Positions 26,271 to 34,989 of a DNA stretch of 64,000 bases are shown piece after piece; the first letter of the stretch is position 1, and every line of letters starts with the position of its first letter. The notes under the pieces were generated by a model, which did not search any database, was not told the origin of the DNA, and worked only from the letters and a program-made list of their open reading frames with translations. Source of the DNA: Candidatus Freyrarchaeum guaymasense (lineage in GTDB: Archaea > Asgardarchaeota > Jordarchaeia > Jordarchaeales > Freyrarchaeaceae); contig JAUQZD010000056.1 of NCBI GenBank assembly GCA_030587405.1, forward strand, positions 4,645 to 68,644, written 5' to 3'. Made by a program: the position numbers and the translations under genes.

Positions 26271-26410
26271 TAAGGAGTCCTCCTAAAAGTCAATTGCAAC
26301 ATTTAGGTCTTAAAGCATAAATTTACTAAAGAATTTTAGAGAAAACTGACATATATAATTTCTTAAATTCTTTTGAAAATGGAATGTTTTCCTTCTCTCC
26401 TTCTTCATCT

Positions 26411-27880
26411 TTAGGATTTCTCAAAGAGTGGCTTCAAAATGCTCCTTATTTTCTCTTCAATTTGCGCCTGTTCGCGCTCTACCTTGCTGGGCCAGAGCTT
26501 ATTGTAAAACCTTTGCCTTAATGGTGAATCATCGTACGCTAACTCTCTTCTTAATAATGTGTCTAGGCTGGTTAACTCAGAGTCTAACCGTGCTATAACT
26601 CCTATCCCACGTATTGTGAAAAACATGAGTGAAGCTTTCCTATCGTCTCCGTTCATGCTCCTAATGGAGATGACGCAGTCTTCTCTAACGTTCGCCCTCG
26701 GCGGAGGCTGGAGGAAAGGGTCAAAAGAGGTTACATCACATTTTTTATTAGATGCTAGATTAGCTAGTTCTAAGGCTATTTTCCTTTTAACCATGGGGGC
26801 CAGCTCCCTTCTAAAATGAACCGCCTCAAGTTTAAAGGGTGCCCTCTCCAGTTTTGGAGGTATTAAGCGTAGCACGTTAACTCCCAGAATACGCTGTGCG
26901 TCCTCGAAGGTTCCAGGGAAATCTTCGCTAAGGACGTAGGAGATGAACTGTACTGCATGTGGCACGTCGAAATATGGGAAATCTGTCCCGAATATTAACT
27001 TTTCCGACCATCTACGGTATGGTCCTAAGTTTTCGCTTAGCCTTACAGAGGCCTCCTCAAAAAGCCGTCTTATCCCCGCGTCGTGAACCCCTGAAGTTTC
27101 ACCGTAAATATTAGGGTGACTTAGGATGGAGAAAAGCTCATCATGACCCACGTGAAACCCTACATGGGCGAGTATTACCTTAAGCCTCTTCGCAAGCCTC
27201 TTATCGATGTTTGCCAGCCTCAGCTTCGCCTTAACGGTTACCTCCGCTATGTCAACCACCTGGTTAAACCCTCTCGTATCAAAGATCACAGGAATACCTA
27301 GCTTAGCAGCTTCAACAAGAACTCTTTCTACAGGATCCGTGTTGATCTCCCCTCCCCATCCGTCAGATCTAGGATGGAGCTTTAATCCTCTGAGACCGAG
27401 CTCCTCTACCGCCCTGTGAAGCTCCCTGACAGCCACGTCCCCTTCATGCGGAACTATACGCGCATACCCCACGAGCTTAAAGGAGTAAGGGGCGCGCGCA
27501 GTCCATCTGTAAATGTTATCGTTTGATCTCCAGTAAGTTGCTTTCCCCTCGTCTCCCTCTCTCCACTTGAACTCGTCGTTAAACGGGAAGACAACCGTCT
27601 TATCTACAGCCCAAGTTCCGTTAAGCACGTCCTTCCACTTGTCTTCCTGTTCGAGAATCTCTTTTAAGAAGCCATGTGGCTCAGCTTTCAAGTCTACTTT
27701 CCCATCAGCAAGTATTCTTAAGAGCTGACTGGTTATCTTAAAGCAAAAGTCAAATGTTCCTCCGGGGGCAGCGGGGTTCCGATTACTTTGCCCGTCTACG
27801 TCGGCTCCTAAATGGTGATGCCCATCAACGATGTAAAACTTATAATACGCTCCATTCTCTTTATCCATGAACTCTAACAT
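26411..27880 (-). CDS. Amidohydrolase (Amidohydro_2-like metal-dependent hydrolase)
   Basis: The protein shows a metallo-TIM-barrel layout: an early FYIVDGHHHLG (HxH metal site), GLKLHPRSDGWGG, VIFDTRGFNQ, ILAHVGFHVGHDE and LIFGTDFPYFDV (metal aspartate). A C-terminal extension of about 130 residues beyond the barrel also occurs in the paralogous fusion protein at 49114. The family hydrolyses amide or C-N bonds; the substrate here is unknown. It lies just upstream of the vWA gene on the same strand and beside the GCS2-type ligase, so it could reverse the ligation. Confidence 0.8.
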   Translation of the reverse strand: MLEFMDKENGAYYKFYIVDGHHHLGADVDGQSNRNPAAPGGTFDFCFKITSQLLRILADGKVDLKAEPHGFLKEILEQEDKWKDVLNGTWAVDKTVVFPFNDEFKWREGDEGKATYWRSNDNIYRWTARAPYSFKLVGYARIVPHEGDVAVRELHRAVEELGLRGLKLHPRSDGWGGEINTDPVERVLVEAAKLGIPVIFDTRGFNQVVDIAEVTVKAKLRLANIDKRLAKRLKVILAHVGFHVGHDELFSILSHPNIYGETSGVHDAGIRRLFEEASVRLSENLGPYRRWSEKLIFGTDFPYFDVPHAVQFISYVLSEDFPGTFEDAQRILGVNVLRLIPPKLERAPFKLEAVHFRRELAPMVKRKIALELANLASNKKCDVTSFDPFLQPPPRANVREDCVISIRSMNGDDRKASLMFFTIRGIGVIARLDSELTSLDTLLRRELAYDDSPLRQRFYNKLWPSKVEREQAQIEEKIRSILKPLFEKS

Positions 27881-28152
27881 TTTTCCTACCCTCTGACGGT
27901 GAAACCCCCCTTACAGCCTCCCTGTCTTCCTTTCATCATCCACTTTATTTAAGTTATTTGGAAAAGTTATTAGAAAACAATTAAAACCGAGTTAAAAATT
28001 AACGAAGCTCTCATTTTTCTTTGTTAAATTAGGAAACTTTATATCCATCGTTCTTTCATCAAAAATTACCTGAGATCACTTGTGAAAGAAGGTTACCTTT
28101 TTCACGAGCTTAAATTACCCTTTGCAAAGCGTGTTTGATGGAAGTGTCTTGA

Positions 28153-29703
28153 ATGAGTGTTCTCGCCAAGATAGAAGAAGTTAAAATTTTCAGAAATCTT
28201 GCCACCTTAAGACGCACATTCTCAGCCGAACTTAAGGAAGGCTCATCAACGATCCTCGTTGAAGGGCTTGAAAAAACAATAATTCCAGGGTCGATAAGGG
28301 TTTTCTCTAGGAAAGGCGTGACGGTAACCGGAGCTGATTTGAAAACAACTGTGGTGGGGATAGATAAGGCCGTATCCGAAAAGGAACTCCTTCTCAGAGA
28401 GTTAAGGGAGTTGAAGGAGAAAGTTAAAACGCTTGAAAGCGAAATTGAAGAATCGAAAAAGCTGATTGAATCGTTCGACAAGGCTTTAAGCAAAGCAGCT
28501 GAGGCGTTCGTCACCGCTGGTCTTGTAGGGGAAGCCTCAAAGCAGCACCTCAACGAAGTCCTAGAAGCAATCTCGGAAATAAGGAAAAAGAAGGTTTTTG
28601 AAATAATAGAGCGGGAGCGCGAGCTATCCTCTCTAAATGACGAGATAAAGCGCATCGAAGTACTCCTTGAAGGAATTGACAAGAAAGCCGTAGAACTAGG
28701 AGCAATCGAACTCGATCTAATCTGTGAGCGGGCAGACACGTACGACTTCATACTACAGTATGAAGTGTCAAACGCTGGCTGGTCTCCCGTATATGACGTG
28801 TTGCTGGAGGGACAGGCTGAAATAGCCATGTACGCTCAAGTAGTACAATCTACAGGGGTTTCTTGGGAGGACGTTCCCGTAACAGTATCAGGCAAGATTA
28901 TTCGCACCGCTACGAAACCTGAGCCAGCACCATGGTTCATCAACGCTATTAAACCGGGTGCACCATCCTTCATCCCTCCCACCCGAGCGCCGAAAATGGC
29001 GGTTATGACCGAGGAAATGGCTGAGGAGACGTTAGGTGAAGAGATGGAGGAAGCCTTAGAACCAGCCTTCCAGGAAGCTGACCTTGTGTCAGCCGGCGCA
29101 CTCGCGTTTAAAGTATCCTCTAAGGGCTCTTTCTTCCCCGGGAGGCCAACTATGATACTTCTTAAACGCTTCGACGTTGAGGCTGAAACCTACTATGTAT
29201 GGGACGCCTACCAGCATTCAGACTTCGTCGAAATAGTTAAAATAAGGAATGGGGAGGTTCCGCTTAGCCCTGGAACTTGCAGGATGTTTAAGGACGGAAT
29301 GCTGGTAGGCACCACCAGCATTCCGTATGTCGCCCCAAACCAGGAGTTTGAGCTTCCTATAGCTTGGGAGGAAAGGCTTGAGTGCGAACGTAAAATGATA
29401 CTTAGAGAGGAGGAGAAGAAGGGCATGGTTAAAGGTAAGGCGCATGTAACCTACGGCTACTTCCTCTCCGTCAAGAACCACTTGGAAAATGAAGCTAAAC
29501 TGGTTATCTACGATAGAATACCTGTCGCTCGGGACCCTGAAATCTCCGTTGAACTGGTCTCTTCGAACCCGTCTCCAGACGAGAAGTCTGGAGTAGGAGT
29601 CATTAAGTGGGAGCGAACCCTAAATCCCGGAGGTCAGCTGGAAATAAACTATAAGTTTACAGTCTCATACCCGCCAGATTACATCGTTACTCCATTACCT
29701 TAA
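28153..29703 (+). CDS. DUF4139 domain protein (MuiA-like)
   Basis: The order is a beta-rich DUF4140-like N-terminus (residues 1-70), then a coiled coil (residues ~75-190, e.g. KEKVKTLESEIEESKKLIES). A DUF4139 beta-rich domain follows (YEVSNAGWSPVYDVLLEG, TGVSWEDVPVTVSGKI and FPGRPTMILLKRFDVEAE). Such proteins occur in bacteria and archaea with unknown biochemical function; 'mucoidy inhibitor' is only an inherited name. It is divergent from the amidohydrolase gene with a shared 272-base promoter gap, and upstream of the HtpX protease. It belongs to the 19-31 kb locus by position. Confidence 0.85.
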   Translation: MSVLAKIEEVKIFRNLATLRRTFSAELKEGSSTILVEGLEKTIIPGSIRVFSRKGVTVTGADLKTTVVGIDKAVSEKELLLRELRELKEKVKTLESEIEESKKLIESFDKALSKAAEAFVTAGLVGEASKQHLNEVLEAISEIRKKKVFEIIERERELSSLNDEIKRIEVLLEGIDKKAVELGAIELDLICERADTYDFILQYEVSNAGWSPVYDVLLEGQAEIAMYAQVVQSTGVSWEDVPVTVSGKIIRTATKPEPAPWFINAIKPGAPSFIPPTRAPKMAVMTEEMAEETLGEEMEEALEPAFQEADLVSAGALAFKVSSKGSFFPGRPTMILLKRFDVEAETYYVWDAYQHSDFVEIVKIRNGEVPLSPGTCRMFKDGMLVGTTSIPYVAPNQEFELPIAWEERLECERKMILREEEKKGMVKGKAHVTYGYFLSVKNHLENEAKLVIYDRIPVARDPEISVELVSSNPSPDEKSGVGVIKWERTLNPGGQLEINYKFTVSYPPDYIVTPLP

Positions 29704-30201
29704 CAGGAAGCGCTGCTCTTTTATGTACGAAATTCGGCCTTCACTCGAAAGTAGCTTAACGGCGTTGTCCTGCGGAGGTTAAGAACGAGAAACATAAACA
29801 TAAGCATTTTCTATAGAACCCTATACTTCTCAGAACAAACTCCTATCTTACATTAAAAGAGTTATTAAGAAACCCAACGTACAATCGTATAATTCTTCAC
29901 GCGGTTAACGTTATGACGAAAATTAAGGAACTCTGAGAGTTACATTAAGCACCCAAGAGGATAACGAGTAACAGCACTCTGCCCAGACTTAAAAGTTAGA
30001 TTTTTTAACTTTAGGATTTACGTCAGCATAAGTGTATGTTTCTACTAAAACTAGAACGTGATCTTTTCCTGTTACTGTTTTTTATTAAAAACTTTCGTTA
30101 TTTAAAATGAATTTCTCCTTCCCGCCTTTAACTGAAAACTAATAAAAGGAAGAAACTAATAAAAGGAAGATAGTCGATCTCTTTTCCTTAGGGGATTACC
30201 A
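29704..30201. other. Noncoding gap with a tandem 17-base duplication
   Basis: I see no gene in this 498-base A/T-rich stretch. At 30136-30169 the 17-base unit AAACTAATAAAAGGAAG occurs twice in tandem, immediately upstream of the HtpX gene. The unit contains a TATA-like AATAAAAGG and could duplicate a promoter element. Two units are far too few, and too short, to be a CRISPR array. Confidence 0.45.
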
Positions 30202-31170
30202 ATGAGAGTGTGGGGTCTACGGCTCCGTGTCCTTCTGGCAGTAGTGCTGATGTTCTCTCTCTTCTATGCTCTCATAGCAGTATCTATGTATCTGCTTGGA
30301 GTAAACGTACCACTGCTTTACATCTTAATAGCTGCTGGTGTAATGTTGTTCCAATACATTATTGGCCCGAAAATTGTCGATTTCGTCATGAACGTCAATT
30401 ATATCACTTCAAGCGATGAACCACGTCTTTACGGTATTGTGGCTAAAGCTTCGGCGAAGGCGGGGATACCAATGCCACGAGTTGGAATTTCAAATGTCAA
30501 CATACCGAACGCTTTCGCCTTCGGAAGAACTATGCGTGACTCTCGTATTTGTGTAACCCGCCCCCTCCTTAAACTTTTAAGCGATGATGAGCTGGAAGCT
30601 GTCATAGGACACGAATTAAGTCACATAAAAAACAGGGATATGATAATAGTGACCGCGTTAAGTGTTATACCGTTAATATGCTACTACATTTTCCTTTCCA
30701 CGGTATTTTCTGGATATAGAAGCAGAGAGGGGGGAGCGGTCACTCTAGTAATAGGTCTTGGAGCCCTAGTAATGTACTTCATAACCAACTTGATAGTTCT
30801 CTACGTGAGCAGGGTGAGAGAGTACTACGCTGACGCTGGAAGCGTCGATCTCATCGGGAGGCCTGAACCATTAGCATCCGCTCTCTACAAACTAGCACGG
30901 AGCACCCTCCATAATAGCGAGAAAGAAGTTAAAGCAGTGAAATCGATGAAGGCGTTCTTCGCTGTAGACCCAACGCCAAAAGTATCAAAGGAAATGAAGC
31001 TTCTTCTTGAAGCAGACGTTAACGGAGACGGAAAACTAGACGCCTACGAGCTTCTCCTACTCGAGAAAAAGGCCAATAGTCTTGGCTTCACGAGCAGAAT
31101 AGTGGAGCTTTTCTCAACACATCCAAACATACTTAGAAGAATTGCCAGACTTTCACGCTACCTCCACTAA
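30202..31170 (+). CDS. htpX: HtpX-type M48 membrane metalloprotease with EF-hand-like loop
   Basis: Two N-terminal membrane segments (LLAVVLMFSLFYALIAVSMY and LYILIAAGVMLFQYIIGP) precede the zinc motif VIGHELSHIKNRD. Two further membrane segments follow (SVIPLICYYIFL and VIGLGALVMYFITNLIVLYV), then VREYYADAGS containing the third zinc ligand. This is the HtpX family, which degrades misfolded membrane proteins. Unusually, the C-terminal part contains DVNGDGKLDAYE, a canonical EF-hand-type calcium loop, before the final STHPN segment. It follows the DUF4139 gene on the same strand, after ~500 noncoding bases. A typical length of 322 residues supports the call. Confidence 0.93.
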   Translation: MRVWGLRLRVLLAVVLMFSLFYALIAVSMYLLGVNVPLLYILIAAGVMLFQYIIGPKIVDFVMNVNYITSSDEPRLYGIVAKASAKAGIPMPRVGISNVNIPNAFAFGRTMRDSRICVTRPLLKLLSDDELEAVIGHELSHIKNRDMIIVTALSVIPLICYYIFLSTVFSGYRSREGGAVTLVIGLGALVMYFITNLIVLYVSRVREYYADAGSVDLIGRPEPLASALYKLARSTLHNSEKEVKAVKSMKAFFAVDPTPKVSKEMKLLLEADVNGDGKLDAYELLLLEKKANSLGFTSRIVELFSTHPNILRRIARLSRYLH

Positions 31171-31351
31171 GAGGGGAATGGAAAGAACAAAATTTAAAAA
31201 TAAAATTCATGTTTAGAACGAGTTAAAAAAAATATGTAAGTGAGGCAGCTGCACGTTTTAGCAGATTGGGGAAAGTTATCTGAATCTCGTAGTGTTCGGA
31301 ATGAACTCTTTTGGCAAACTTTGATCTGGAGGTTTCCGATGAGTTGGTGGC

Positions 31352-32179
31352 TTATGATGATCTGCCGTCGACTTGTTCTTCCTTTCTTTTAGGGAGTTTA
31401 ATTTCTACCACTCCCATTCCACCTGTTCTTTTCGCTCCAACGTTTGAAAACGTTGCATATTCTGAGAGTATCGTAATCCAGGGAGCATACCCATCCGTCC
31501 TCTCCTCGTAAAAGTCGGCATATCCCGTGAAGCCTACAACTTTTCTTTCTTTTCCCATTGTTACATCTACTGTGTTGAGGCGATAGTTACGTACGTAAAC
31601 GTTGCCAGACACCCATCCGTGAAGCTCGTCGACGTCAACTCTAACATATTCTGGTGCAAAGGTGTTCCATAACCTCGCAATGCTAGGGTAGATGTAGCGT
31701 GGGTCTGGAAATAAGAATGGATAGTTCATGCTTCGTACTGACAGTTGTGTAGGTGTCTTAAATACCATCCTAAACCTATCATGTATTTCTGCACTTTTAA
31801 TGAACTCTTCATATTCTTTCCTTTTAAACTTTAGTTCGACTGGCGTAAACCCCACCTCTCCCAGCTTAATCTTAAAGTCAGAAAGATGTTCAAGCACTTT
31901 CTCTCCAATTTCATCTATAAGAAAGCCCAGATGAAACTCAAACACGTCCCCTTTCCTCACGTGGAAAAGGTCGCCGTAAATTCTTCCTTTACCTACGGGG
32001 AGCGCTGGAGAAACGCTGTAAGGTCTAGGCTGATTTGGCGTATGAAGCTCGCTGGCAAGCTCTGGATCAACTCTGTTGAAAAAGTCTAGCAGCCCTCCCC
32101 TAATCAGATGGCCTGAAAAGCGCTTTATCCCCCCTGAACCTAATGCGGCAACCTTTACGTGAAGGCTAATGGGCAACAC
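31352..32179 (-). CDS. cas6: Cas6-family CRISPR RNA endoribonuclease, orphan
   Basis: The 275-residue protein has the Cas6 layout. The N-terminal RRM-like region reads GHLIRGGLLDFFN, then DPELASELHTPNQPRPYSVS. A C-terminal ferredoxin-like domain ends with the glycine-rich loop SNVGAKRTGGMGVVEIKL. Cas6 cuts pre-crRNA within repeats. No CRISPR array, other cas gene or adaptation gene is visible anywhere in the window, so it must either act on an array elsewhere or have another RNA target. A candidate catalytic histidine is not obvious to me. Confidence 0.8.
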   Translation of the reverse strand: MLPISLHVKVAALGSGGIKRFSGHLIRGGLLDFFNRVDPELASELHTPNQPRPYSVSPALPVGKGRIYGDLFHVRKGDVFEFHLGFLIDEIGEKVLEHLSDFKIKLGEVGFTPVELKFKRKEYEEFIKSAEIHDRFRMVFKTPTQLSVRSMNYPFLFPDPRYIYPSIARLWNTFAPEYVRVDVDELHGWVSGNVYVRNYRLNTVDVTMGKERKVVGFTGYADFYEERTDGYAPWITILSEYATFSNVGAKRTGGMGVVEIKLPKRKEEQVDGRSS

Positions 32180-32489
32180 GGAACCCCCAAGTACCTTCTA
32201 CAAAGGAGAAGACTTTCCCCTTAAAAAGAAAACCATGAAACTCGTATAAATGACTCTTTCGTACCATGTCCTCTACAACGTACGGTAACCTTGCTGTCCT
32301 GCATCATTAAACTTCTATATTAAACTTCTATAGGAAACCAGACGGAAATATCGCTCAAAACCATGTTCCCTCTTTTAATCGTCCACTCTCTCCTTGGTTG
32401 CTCCCCCAAGCTGGGAAAAAGAAAATATACCTCTCACTTCTATTTCATAAAATTAGGAGTTAAACAGTCGTGTTCCGCCGGGTGGATTT
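32180..32489. other. Noncoding divergent gap
   Basis: This 310-base A/T-rich gap lies between the divergent cas6 and P-loop ATPase genes and should hold both promoters. I see a short imperfect repeat (TTAAACTTCTATA-like, 32305-32335) but no array-like repetition and no coding potential. A GGGTGG ribosome site directly precedes the ATG at 32490. Confidence 0.4.
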
Positions 32490-33347
32490 ATGGTTTCAAT
32501 CTTCGTGTTTGGACTGTTAGCTGGTGATGTGGGGAAAACTGCTGTTTCTTCTGCAATAGCTAGGGGGCTTGTCAGGCGTGGGTTTGACGTAGGCGTCTTT
32601 AAACCTGTTTCAGAACATGACTTATGGCATGGCTATGATACTTACCTCAAATGTAAGGAAGAGGGGCGGCTTTTCTGCGAAGACATCGTTAGGCTTCACA
32701 ATGCCGCTATGGTGAGAGACCTGCCTTACGAGATATCAAACCCTGTAGACGCGTTGGAGACGTTTAGGTCTCCTGCTGCAGGTTCAGGATTCCAAACAGT
32801 CTTAATTGAGCGTTACACGCTCGTCAAGAGGAGAATGTTTAATGTGCTATCTGTTAACTCTCAGGTTGCTTCTAAGTCGCTTGACCCTGACTTCATTTAC
32901 AAGCTTAAAAACTACGCTGAAAGAACGGTTGGCGTAGGAAGCGATGAAAAGTTTAAAGAGCTACGGAGCTACCTTGCACCTAAAGCCGTGGAGAGTTGCT
33001 ACAAGGTTATAGAGGAGAGGTATAGTCACGTAATAGTGGAAAGCCACGAGGATAGGGTGTGTCCTGCACCATCACTAAGGTATGACGTGGTCATAGGTGT
33101 AGCCCCAGGCGTCGCAGTTCTCTTCGACGCTGAAAAGTTTAACGCCGGCGTCCAGAATGCCCTTAAATCTGGAACCCCCGTCGACGAGGTTAACTGCAAC
33201 GACGTGGAGCAGTACTTAGAGAAGAACTCGGTGATACGTCTCCCCCTCCTCCCATCGAAAACGCTGAACAACTACGAGCACTTAAGCGAAGAGTTCAACC
33301 TCCTCGTGAAAATCGTAGCCAAGGAAATAGAACGCCTAGAATCTTAG
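32490..33347 (+). CDS. P-loop ATPase (dethiobiotin synthetase/CobB-like fold)
   Basis: The protein starts with a deviant Walker A GLLAGDVGKTAVSSAIARGL, followed by VGVFKPVSEHDLWHGYD. This is the arrangement of the AAA_26/dethiobiotin-synthetase superfamily, where a phosphate loop is followed by KPV. A strand HVIVESHEDRVCPAP resembles the family's Walker B/substrate region, and a VVIGVAPGVAVLFD strand closes the core. Substrate and pathway are not clear, and there are no biotin genes nearby. It overlaps the convergent DUF763 gene by four bases. Confidence 0.75.
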   Translation: MVSIFVFGLLAGDVGKTAVSSAIARGLVRRGFDVGVFKPVSEHDLWHGYDTYLKCKEEGRLFCEDIVRLHNAAMVRDLPYEISNPVDALETFRSPAAGSGFQTVLIERYTLVKRRMFNVLSVNSQVASKSLDPDFIYKLKNYAERTVGVGSDEKFKELRSYLAPKAVESCYKVIEERYSHVIVESHEDRVCPAPSLRYDVVIGVAPGVAVLFDAEKFNAGVQNALKSGTPVDEVNCNDVEQYLEKNSVIRLPLLPSKTLNNYEHLSEEFNLLVKIVAKEIERLES

Positions 33348-34447
33348 CTAGTGTTCTTCCAGATGAAGCGTCTAAGCCTCTTTAAAGCCTCAACCTTCTC
33401 CTCTACCCCAAGCTTAGCCTCCTCCACTGCCTCCTCTAGGAAGGCTGCCGCCTCATCCATACGCTTCCTGTCAACAGGGTACGGTACCCCGTCCTTTCCT
33501 CCGACGGCGAAGGAGTATTTAACCGGATCCTTCCAGCTTGGCGGCGCCCCGAAGACGAGCTCCGAGATAAACGCCAGCGCCCTCACGGTCCCCCTCCCTA
33601 TACCTCTTATGGCGAGTAGTTGCTCGTAATTTTCAGGTTGCCTCTCGTAAGCCTCCCTTAACGCTTTCCAGTTAACGTTGACCCTCATGTTCAATCTTCT
33701 TTCCCCCCTCCACCCCTGCACCCACTCAAGGATACTCCTCTGCCCTCCCCCAGAAAAGTAGCTTCTAAGATGTGAGGGGTTGTCTTTAACAAGGTCAAGG
33801 GATACCTTTCTACACTCCTCACTAGCCTTAGCCGTCATGTCTAAAACCCTTTCATGGCGTACGTCTCCCACTATCCCTGTATGCGGCTCGTCAACAAAGG
33901 ACTTGACTTTTTCAGAGAGCCAGTGATACCTTCTCGCAGATTTAAACTCCGTGTTCATCCCCTGCTGTACGACAGCCCACCTTCCACTTTCAGAAATGAA
34001 AATCATGTGATGGTAAAGCTGGTATCCCCCCTGGATAGCCACGTTATCCACTTTCGCAGTCATCCTACTCGAGTAAGTAAGCCTCTCCACCACGTCCTCT
34101 GATAAGCTAAAAGTAGCCCCTATCCTACCTATCTCCTCAGGAGCCTTAAGCGAGAAACCCCCCTTCCCCCCAGCCGCAGCAATACGGTGCTCATCAGGGT
34201 TTAACGCTGACTTAATAGCGGAGCACGTCACGGTCGTTGTACCGGAGCTATGCCAGTCAAACCCCAAGACGCACGACAAGGCCTGAAACCAGAACGGATC
34301 AGCCAACCTTCTTAAAAATTCCTCCTCCCCATACTCTAAAACTATGAATGAAATTATCGGCCTCGCCAGCCTAACCATCCTGCTAAACAACCATCTAGGC
34401 GCGCTCCCACCATGAAGAACTAGGTCAGCGACACCGCTACGACGCAT
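33344..34447 (-). CDS. DUF763 domain protein
   Basis: The protein begins MRRSGVADLVLHGGSAPRWL, characteristic of DUF763, and retains GFDWHSSGTTTVTCSAIKSAL, a YQLYHHMIFIS-like region and HxxVLDMTAKASEECR. Near the C-terminus LLAIRGIGRGTVRALAFIS looks like a helix-hairpin-helix DNA-binding segment. DUF763 proteins are common in thermophilic archaea and bacteria and are suspected to have a nucleic-acid role, but no activity is established. The 367-residue length is normal. Confidence 0.88.
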   Translation of the reverse strand: MRRSGVADLVLHGGSAPRWLFSRMVRLARPIISFIVLEYGEEEFLRRLADPFWFQALSCVLGFDWHSSGTTTVTCSAIKSALNPDEHRIAAAGGKGGFSLKAPEEIGRIGATFSLSEDVVERLTYSSRMTAKVDNVAIQGGYQLYHHMIFISESGRWAVVQQGMNTEFKSARRYHWLSEKVKSFVDEPHTGIVGDVRHERVLDMTAKASEECRKVSLDLVKDNPSHLRSYFSGGGQRSILEWVQGWRGERRLNMRVNVNWKALREAYERQPENYEQLLAIRGIGRGTVRALAFISELVFGAPPSWKDPVKYSFAVGGKDGVPYPVDRKRMDEAAAFLEEAVEEAKLGVEEKVEALKRLRRFIWKNTS

Positions 34448-34707
34448 TAATCACCCCTCATCAAGCATTTTACGAAAAACTTATGGAAATTCCCCTTTCT
34501 CTAAAAAACACTTAGATTAAAGCAAATTAAAATTGCTTCCCATGTTTTCATCCCTCATCTCTCCTTCCAAACGTGCCCCTTACTAAGACTACCTTTCCTC
34601 TTTTCCTTTTTTCCTAACCGTTTTTCCAAAAATTAATTTAAAGATAAAGTATCCTTTATTTTAAGCTGGAGTCAAAATATGCTTGAGGTGGTGGGAGAAT
34701 TCCTAAG

Positions 34708-34935
34708 TTGGAGGGGCGCATAACGGATGAGAACCGTGTTCCAATACCGATGTGTCCTGTAGAAATAGATGGTCGTGTAGTCGTGACGGATAACGAGGGA
34801 CGCTTCTCGGTGGAACTACCTAAAGGTAAACATTCCCTTAAGGTGAAACATCCATCTTACTGGGAAGTCTCCCGTAAAATAAAATTAGATAAAGATTTTT
34901 TCACCCACATTATCCTTCGCAAGGTGGCGACATAA
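34708..34935 (+). CDS. Small carboxypeptidase-regulatory-like beta-sandwich protein
   Basis: This 75-residue protein fits a single CarboxypepD_reg (Ig-like, transthyretin-like) domain: GRITDENRVPIPMCPVEIDG, then VVTDNEGRFSVELPKGKHSL. Such domains usually form modules in larger surface proteins. As a stand-alone cytoplasmic-looking polypeptide it is unusual, since no signal peptide is visible. The TTG start at 34708 is preceded by GGTGGTGGGAG. It is convergent with the homocitrate synthase-like gene. Confidence 0.65.
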   Translation: MEGRITDENRVPIPMCPVEIDGRVVVTDNEGRFSVELPKGKHSLKVKHPSYWEVSRKIKLDKDFFTHIILRKVAT

Positions 34936-34989
34936 AAATTAAAATGGGGAATTAGACCTAGCTGTTACTGCCTTAAAAGAAACGCAAAT

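Noticed and set aside
28110..28829. Open frame on the minus strand inside the DUF4139 gene
   Set aside because: It is the antisense shadow of the coiled-coil part of DUF4139, serine-rich and without domain similarity.
30136..30169. Tandem repeat as a possible CRISPR array
   Set aside because: There are only two 17-base units without spacers. It looks like a duplicated promoter element. No array was found anywhere in the window despite the cas6 gene.
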